Of a stretch of 6,971 nt of DNA, positions 3,878 through 6,971 are shown piece after piece. Numbering within the stretch: position 1 is the stretch's first letter; each line of letters opens with the position of its first letter. Source of the DNA: JBFMFE01 sp040752295 (lineage in GTDB: Bacteria; UBP15; UBA6099; JBFMBQ01); the NCBI GenBank assembly GCA_040752295.1, contig JBFMFE010000128.1, forward strand, positions 1-6,971. The letters are read 5' to 3'. Made by a program: the position numbers and the translations under genes. The notes under the pieces are model-generated. The model was not told the DNA's origin. It ran no database searches and was given only the letters and a program-made list of their open reading frames with translations.

Positions 3878-6595
3878 ATGCCCGAAATAACTTTTTACCT
3901 GAACGGAAAGCGCGCGGCGGCGCGGGAAGGGATGACGATACTGGAGGCGGCGAAGGCGAACGGCGTGGCGATTCCGCACCTGTGCCACGCCGGGTACCTG
4001 GAACCGACGGGCGCGTGCCGCGTCTGCGTGGTGGAGGTGGAGGGCGCGCGGGCGCTCATGCCGTCGTGCACGGTGAAGGTCGCGCCGGACATGAAAGTGA
4101 AGACCGGCACGAAGCGCGTGATGCGCGCGCGGCGGCTCGTTCTCGACCTGCTGCTGTCGGCGCACCCCCTCGACTGCTTGACCTGCGAGGGCGCCGGAAG
4201 GTGCAAATTCCAGCGGTACTGCTACGAAACGGGATTGAAAGAAACGAGGTTCAAAGACGTTCAGAAGTACGAATACCCGATATACAGGGACAACGCCTTC
4301 TACGTGAGGGACTACAACAAGTGCATACTGTGCGGCAGGTGCGTGCGGACGTGCGCTGAGGTCCAGGGCGACGGCATAATAGACTTCGCCCACCGTGGAT
4401 TCGCGACGATGGTCTCGACTCCGCTGAACTGCACGATGGAGGAGGCGGGGTGCGTGTTCTGCGGCAACTGCGTTGCGTCATGCCCCACCGGCGCACTTGT
4501 GGAGAAGGACGCGATCGGCGTCGCGAGAGAATGGGAGCTTAAAAAGGTGACGACGACGTGTCCCTACTGCGGCTGCGGGTGTCAGTTCGATCTGAACGTA
4601 AAGGACAACGCGGTCGTGAAGGTCAGCTCGAGTAAAAAAGCGCCCGTAAACGGCATCGCCCTGTGCGTGAAGGGCAGGTTCGGGCACGGGTTCATCAACA
4701 ATCCCGAGCGGTTGACGGAGCCGATGATAAGGAAAAACGGGAAGTCCCGGAAGGCGTCGTGGGACGAGGCGATGGAGCTTGTCGCGGAGAGGCTGACGGA
4801 GATCAAAGGGAAGAGCGGTGCGGACTGCGTAGGCGGGCTTGCGTCGGCGAAGTGCACGAACGAGGAGAATTACGTCTTTCAGAAGTTCATGCGGGCGGTG
4901 ATCGGGACGAACAACGTGGATCACTGCGCGCGGCTCTGCCACGCTTCGACCGTCGCCGGGCTTGCCCTGGCTTTCGGATCGGGCGCGATGACCAACTCCA
5001 TCGAGGACATCGCGGAGGCGGAGGTGATACTCGCGACCGGCACGAACACGACGGAGACGCACCCGATTGTCGCGCTGTCGGTGAAACGGGCGGTCAGGAA
5101 CGGCGCGAAACTCATCGTTGTGGACCCGCGGCGAATCCCGCTGTGCGACTTCGCCGCGATGCACCTGCGGCAGAAACCGGGCACCGACGTGGCGTGGCTG
5201 AACGGGTTCATGAACGTCATCATCGAAGAGGACCTCTGGGACAGGGAGTTCGTGGAGGGCAGGTGCGAGGGTTTCGAGGAAGCGGCGGCGGCGGCGAAGA
5301 AGTACGCGCCCGAACGGGTGGAGAAGATCACGGGGATACCCGCGGAAGAACTGCGCGCTGCCGCACGCCTTTACGCCGGCGCCGAACGGGCTGCGATCCT
5401 CTATTCCATGGGCGTGACGCAGCACACGTCCGGAACGGACAACGTCCTGGCGGTGGCGAACCTCGCGATGCTGACCGGCAACATAGGCAGGCGCGGGACG
5501 GGCGTGAACCCGCTGCGCGGACAGAACAACGTCCAGGGCGCGTGCGACATGGGGGCGCTTCCGAACGTGTTTACAGGATACCAGAAGGTGACGGACGATT
5601 CCGTGAGAAGGAAATTCGCGAGGGCATGGAACGTGAAGCGGCTGCCCCCAAGCCCCGGACTGACGGTGGTCGAGATGATGAACGCCGCGGCGGCGGGCAG
5701 CCTGAAAGCCATGTACATAATGGGCGAGAACCCGATGATCTCCGACCCGGACATAAACCACGTGCGCGAGGCGCTCAAGAATCTTGAATTCCTGGTGGTG
5801 CAGGACATATTCCCGTCGGAGACGGCGGCGATGGCGGACGTGGTGCTGCCCGCGGTGTCGTTCGCGGAAAAGGACGGCACTTTCACCAACACGGAGCGTC
5901 GCGTGCAGCGGGTGAGAAAAGCCATCGAGCCGGTCGGGGAATGCAGGCAGGACTGGGAGATCACCGCCGACCTCGCCGGGCGGATGGGATACAGGATGAA
6001 GTACGCCGACCCCGCCGCGATCATGAGGGAGATCGCGTCGCTGACGCCGAGCTACGGAGGCGTTGACTACAGGCGAATCGAAAAGGAGAACATCTCCTGG
6101 CCCTGCCCCGACAAAAAACATCCCGGAACGCCCATACTGCACGCGGACGGGTTCACGAGGGGAAAGGGGAAATTCCACGCGGTGGAGCACCGCGACCCGG
6201 ACGAGACGACGGACGCGGAGTACCCGCTTATACTCACGACGGGGCGGATGCTGTACCACTACCACACGTGCACGATGACGAGGCGTTCGAAACCCATAGA
6301 CGAGCACGTGCCCGAGGCGTACCTGGAGGTGAACGTCTCCGACGCCGCGCGCCTCGGCATCGTGAACGGCGCGTTCTGCCGCGTTGCGTCGAGGAGGGGC
6401 GAGATTCGGGCGAAAGCACACGTTTCCGACGTCCCGCCCGCGGGGACGGTGTTCATTCCCTTCCACTTCGCCGAAGCCGCCGCGAACGAGCTGACCAACG
6501 CCGCCCTCGACCCTGTGGCGAAGATACCAGAATACAAGGTCTGCGCGGTGCGCCTCGCGCCCTACGCCGAAAAGGCGGAGACGGTCAAATACTGA
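3878..6595 (+). CDS. fdhA: Formate dehydrogenase catalytic subunit (Cys type) with NuoG-like N-terminal Fe-S domains
   Basis: The 905-residue product is a cytoplasmic Mo/W-bis-MGD formate dehydrogenase with no Tat signal, interconverting formate and CO2. Domains in order: [2Fe-2S] ferredoxin (C36, C47, C50, C64); NuoG-type His-ligated [4Fe-4S] (H96, C100, C103, C109); two [4Fe-4S] motifs (C149-C159 and C192-C202); catalytic-domain [4Fe-4S] (C228, C231, C235, C263); molybdopterin oxidoreductase core; and a C-terminal pterin-dinucleotide-binding domain from about 782 (LTTGRMLYHYHT). The active site reads VDHCARLCHAS: C354 (TGC) occupies the metal-ligand place that is selenocysteine in E. coli FdhF, followed by H355. 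R547 in NPLRGQNNVQGACDMG matches the conserved substrate arginine. Length and layout fit FdsA and clostridial NAD-linked FdhA. I chose ATG 3878 over the in-frame GTG at 3869 because AGAGG (3865-3869) lies 8 nt before the ATG, while the GTG overlaps that site. The gene is probably co-transcribed with nuoF. Confidence 0.96.
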   Translation: MPEITFYLNGKRAAAREGMTILEAAKANGVAIPHLCHAGYLEPTGACRVCVVEVEGARALMPSCTVKVAPDMKVKTGTKRVMRARRLVLDLLLSAHPLDCLTCEGAGRCKFQRYCYETGLKETRFKDVQKYEYPIYRDNAFYVRDYNKCILCGRCVRTCAEVQGDGIIDFAHRGFATMVSTPLNCTMEEAGCVFCGNCVASCPTGALVEKDAIGVAREWELKKVTTTCPYCGCGCQFDLNVKDNAVVKVSSSKKAPVNGIALCVKGRFGHGFINNPERLTEPMIRKNGKSRKASWDEAMELVAERLTEIKGKSGADCVGGLASAKCTNEENYVFQKFMRAVIGTNNVDHCARLCHASTVAGLALAFGSGAMTNSIEDIAEAEVILATGTNTTETHPIVALSVKRAVRNGAKLIVVDPRRIPLCDFAAMHLRQKPGTDVAWLNGFMNVIIEEDLWDREFVEGRCEGFEEAAAAAKKYAPERVEKITGIPAEELRAAARLYAGAERAAILYSMGVTQHTSGTDNVLAVANLAMLTGNIGRRGTGVNPLRGQNNVQGACDMGALPNVFTGYQKVTDDSVRRKFARAWNVKRLPPSPGLTVVEMMNAAAAGSLKAMYIMGENPMISDPDINHVREALKNLEFLVVQDIFPSETAAMADVVLPAVSFAEKDGTFTNTERRVQRVRKAIEPVGECRQDWEITADLAGRMGYRMKYADPAAIMREIASLTPSYGGVDYRRIEKENISWPCPDKKHPGTPILHADGFTRGKGKFHAVEHRDPDETTDAEYPLILTTGRMLYHYHTCTMTRRSKPIDEHVPEAYLEVNVSDAARLGIVNGAFCRVASRRGEIRAKAHVSDVPPAGTVFIPFHFAEAAANELTNAALDPVAKIPEYKVCAVRLAPYAEKAETVKY
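6574..6594 (+). promoter_or_regulatory. Ribosome binding site and CTG start overlapping the fdhA stop
   Basis: GGCGGAG (6574-6580) lies 11 nt before CTG at 6592-6594, which overlaps the fdhA stop TGA (6593-6595) as CTGA, mimicking the usual ATGA coupling. The downstream frame has no ATG, GTG or TTG between here and its first cysteine cluster. The start is therefore either this CTG or another rare codon, ATA at 6589 or ATT at 6652. The 4-nt overlap favours CTG with translational coupling. Confidence 0.5.
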
Positions 6596-6971
6596 CAGAG
6601 TTTCTCAACCGGAAAAAGCCGGACGCCCGCGGGGCGGGGAGCCGCCTCGATATTTTCAGGGACGACCTGTGCGACGCGTGCGGGAAGTGCCTCGTTGAAT
6701 GCCCGTCGCTGCGGCTCGGCGCGCGGAGCGCGAAGGCTGAAATAAAACGACTGATGCGGGGCGAAGACGGAAAACACGTCCCCGGCGGGTGCTGGAGCTG
6801 CTTCGCCTGCGACGCCGCGTGCCCGAAGGGCGCGAACCCTCACTCGCTGATGCTGAGAAACTGGAGCGCTCGGATCGGGACTCGGGGCGTCCCGTTCGCC
6901 GCGCGGTTGAGCCTCCCCCTCGAGCCGCCGCCCCCGGTAAGGTCGGCGGCGCGGAAGCGAAATTCACCCGC
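6592..6971 (+). CDS. Dicluster [4Fe-4S] protein, heterodisulfide-reductase/GlpC-like (3' partial)
   Basis: From CTG 6592 an uninterrupted frame of 126 codons runs off the window end. It starts TEFLNRKKPD after the initiator. Two ferredoxin-type motifs follow: C27, C30, C33, C37-P (CDACGKCLVECP) and C67, C70, C73, C77-P (CWSCFACDAACP). An acidic/basic linker (AKAEIKRLMRGEDG) separates them, and a Leu/Pro-rich stretch (SLPLEPPPP) comes near the cut end. This spacing is that of HdrC and of the N-terminal half of HdrD/GlpC-like Fe-S oxidoreductases, which relay electrons to CCG-domain [4Fe-4S] sites or quinone-linked partners. Whether CCG domains follow cannot be seen. The 4-nt overlap with fdhA implies an electron-transfer partner of the formate dehydrogenase. 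A plain polyferredoxin subunit is the main alternative. Antisense open frames over this region are shadows. Confidence 0.8.
   Translation, partial: MTEFLNRKKPDARGAGSRLDIFRDDLCDACGKCLVECPSLRLGARSAKAEIKRLMRGEDGKHVPGGCWSCFACDAACPKGANPHSLMLRNWSARIGTRGVPFAARLSLPLEPPPPVRSAARKRNSP

Noticed and set aside
4478..6466. 662-codon open frame on the - strand opposite fdhA
   Set aside because: It has the same antisense shadow pattern, with low-complexity Arg-rich sequence and no ribosome binding site or recognisable domain.
1..6971. CRISPR array, tRNA, rRNA or insertion sequence
   Set aside because: I found no regularly spaced direct repeats, tRNA-like or rRNA signatures, or transposase-like protein in the window.

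Overview
The window is a GC-rich stretch (roughly 60% GC by eye) in which every convincing gene lies on the + strand. It reads as the chromosome of an uncultured anaerobic bacterium. The core is an oxygen-sensitive, NAD-linked, iron-sulfur-rich formate dehydrogenase module. A 23-nt inverted hairpin repeat sits in one gap and resembles the REP-like elements that litter many environmental genomes. I cannot assign a phylum from the sequence alone.

Layout. Positions 1-91 may hold the last codons of a + strand gene cut by the window edge. Positions 90-125 form a stem-loop with an A-tract that reads as an intrinsic terminator on the - strand. A calcineurin-like metallophosphoesterase (167-1003) follows; its start codon lies inside the second copy of a 15-nt direct repeat. 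A 307-nt non-coding leader (1004-1310) carries a weak promoter candidate and a stem-loop. Then come a NuoE/HydC-like [2Fe-2S] subunit (1311-1775), a 232-nt AT-richer gap with the hairpin doublet (1776-2007), and a long HydB-type NuoF flavoprotein (2008-3858). A 905-residue formate dehydrogenase catalytic subunit with NuoG-like iron-sulfur domains (3878-6595) is next. Last is the start of a dicluster [4Fe-4S] protein of the heterodisulfide-reductase/GlpC kind, which overlaps fdhA by 4 nt, seems to use a CTG start, and runs off the window.

How the genes work together. Formate would be oxidised, or CO2 reduced, at the Mo/W-bis-MGD site of FdhA. Electrons would pass along a chain of clusters to NuoF and NuoE, where FMN exchanges them with NAD(H). 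Counting cysteine motifs, the three subunits should hold about ten clusters (three [2Fe-2S], seven [4Fe-4S]). NuoF has an N-terminal thioredoxin-like [2Fe-2S] domain and a C-terminal 2x[4Fe-4S] ferredoxin domain, the architecture of HydB in electron-bifurcating hydrogenases. An NAD+/ferredoxin-linked (bifurcating or confurcating) formate dehydrogenase is therefore the leading inference. The trailing Hdr-like gene suggests a further electron entry or exit point. The metallophosphoesterase appears unrelated to formate metabolism.
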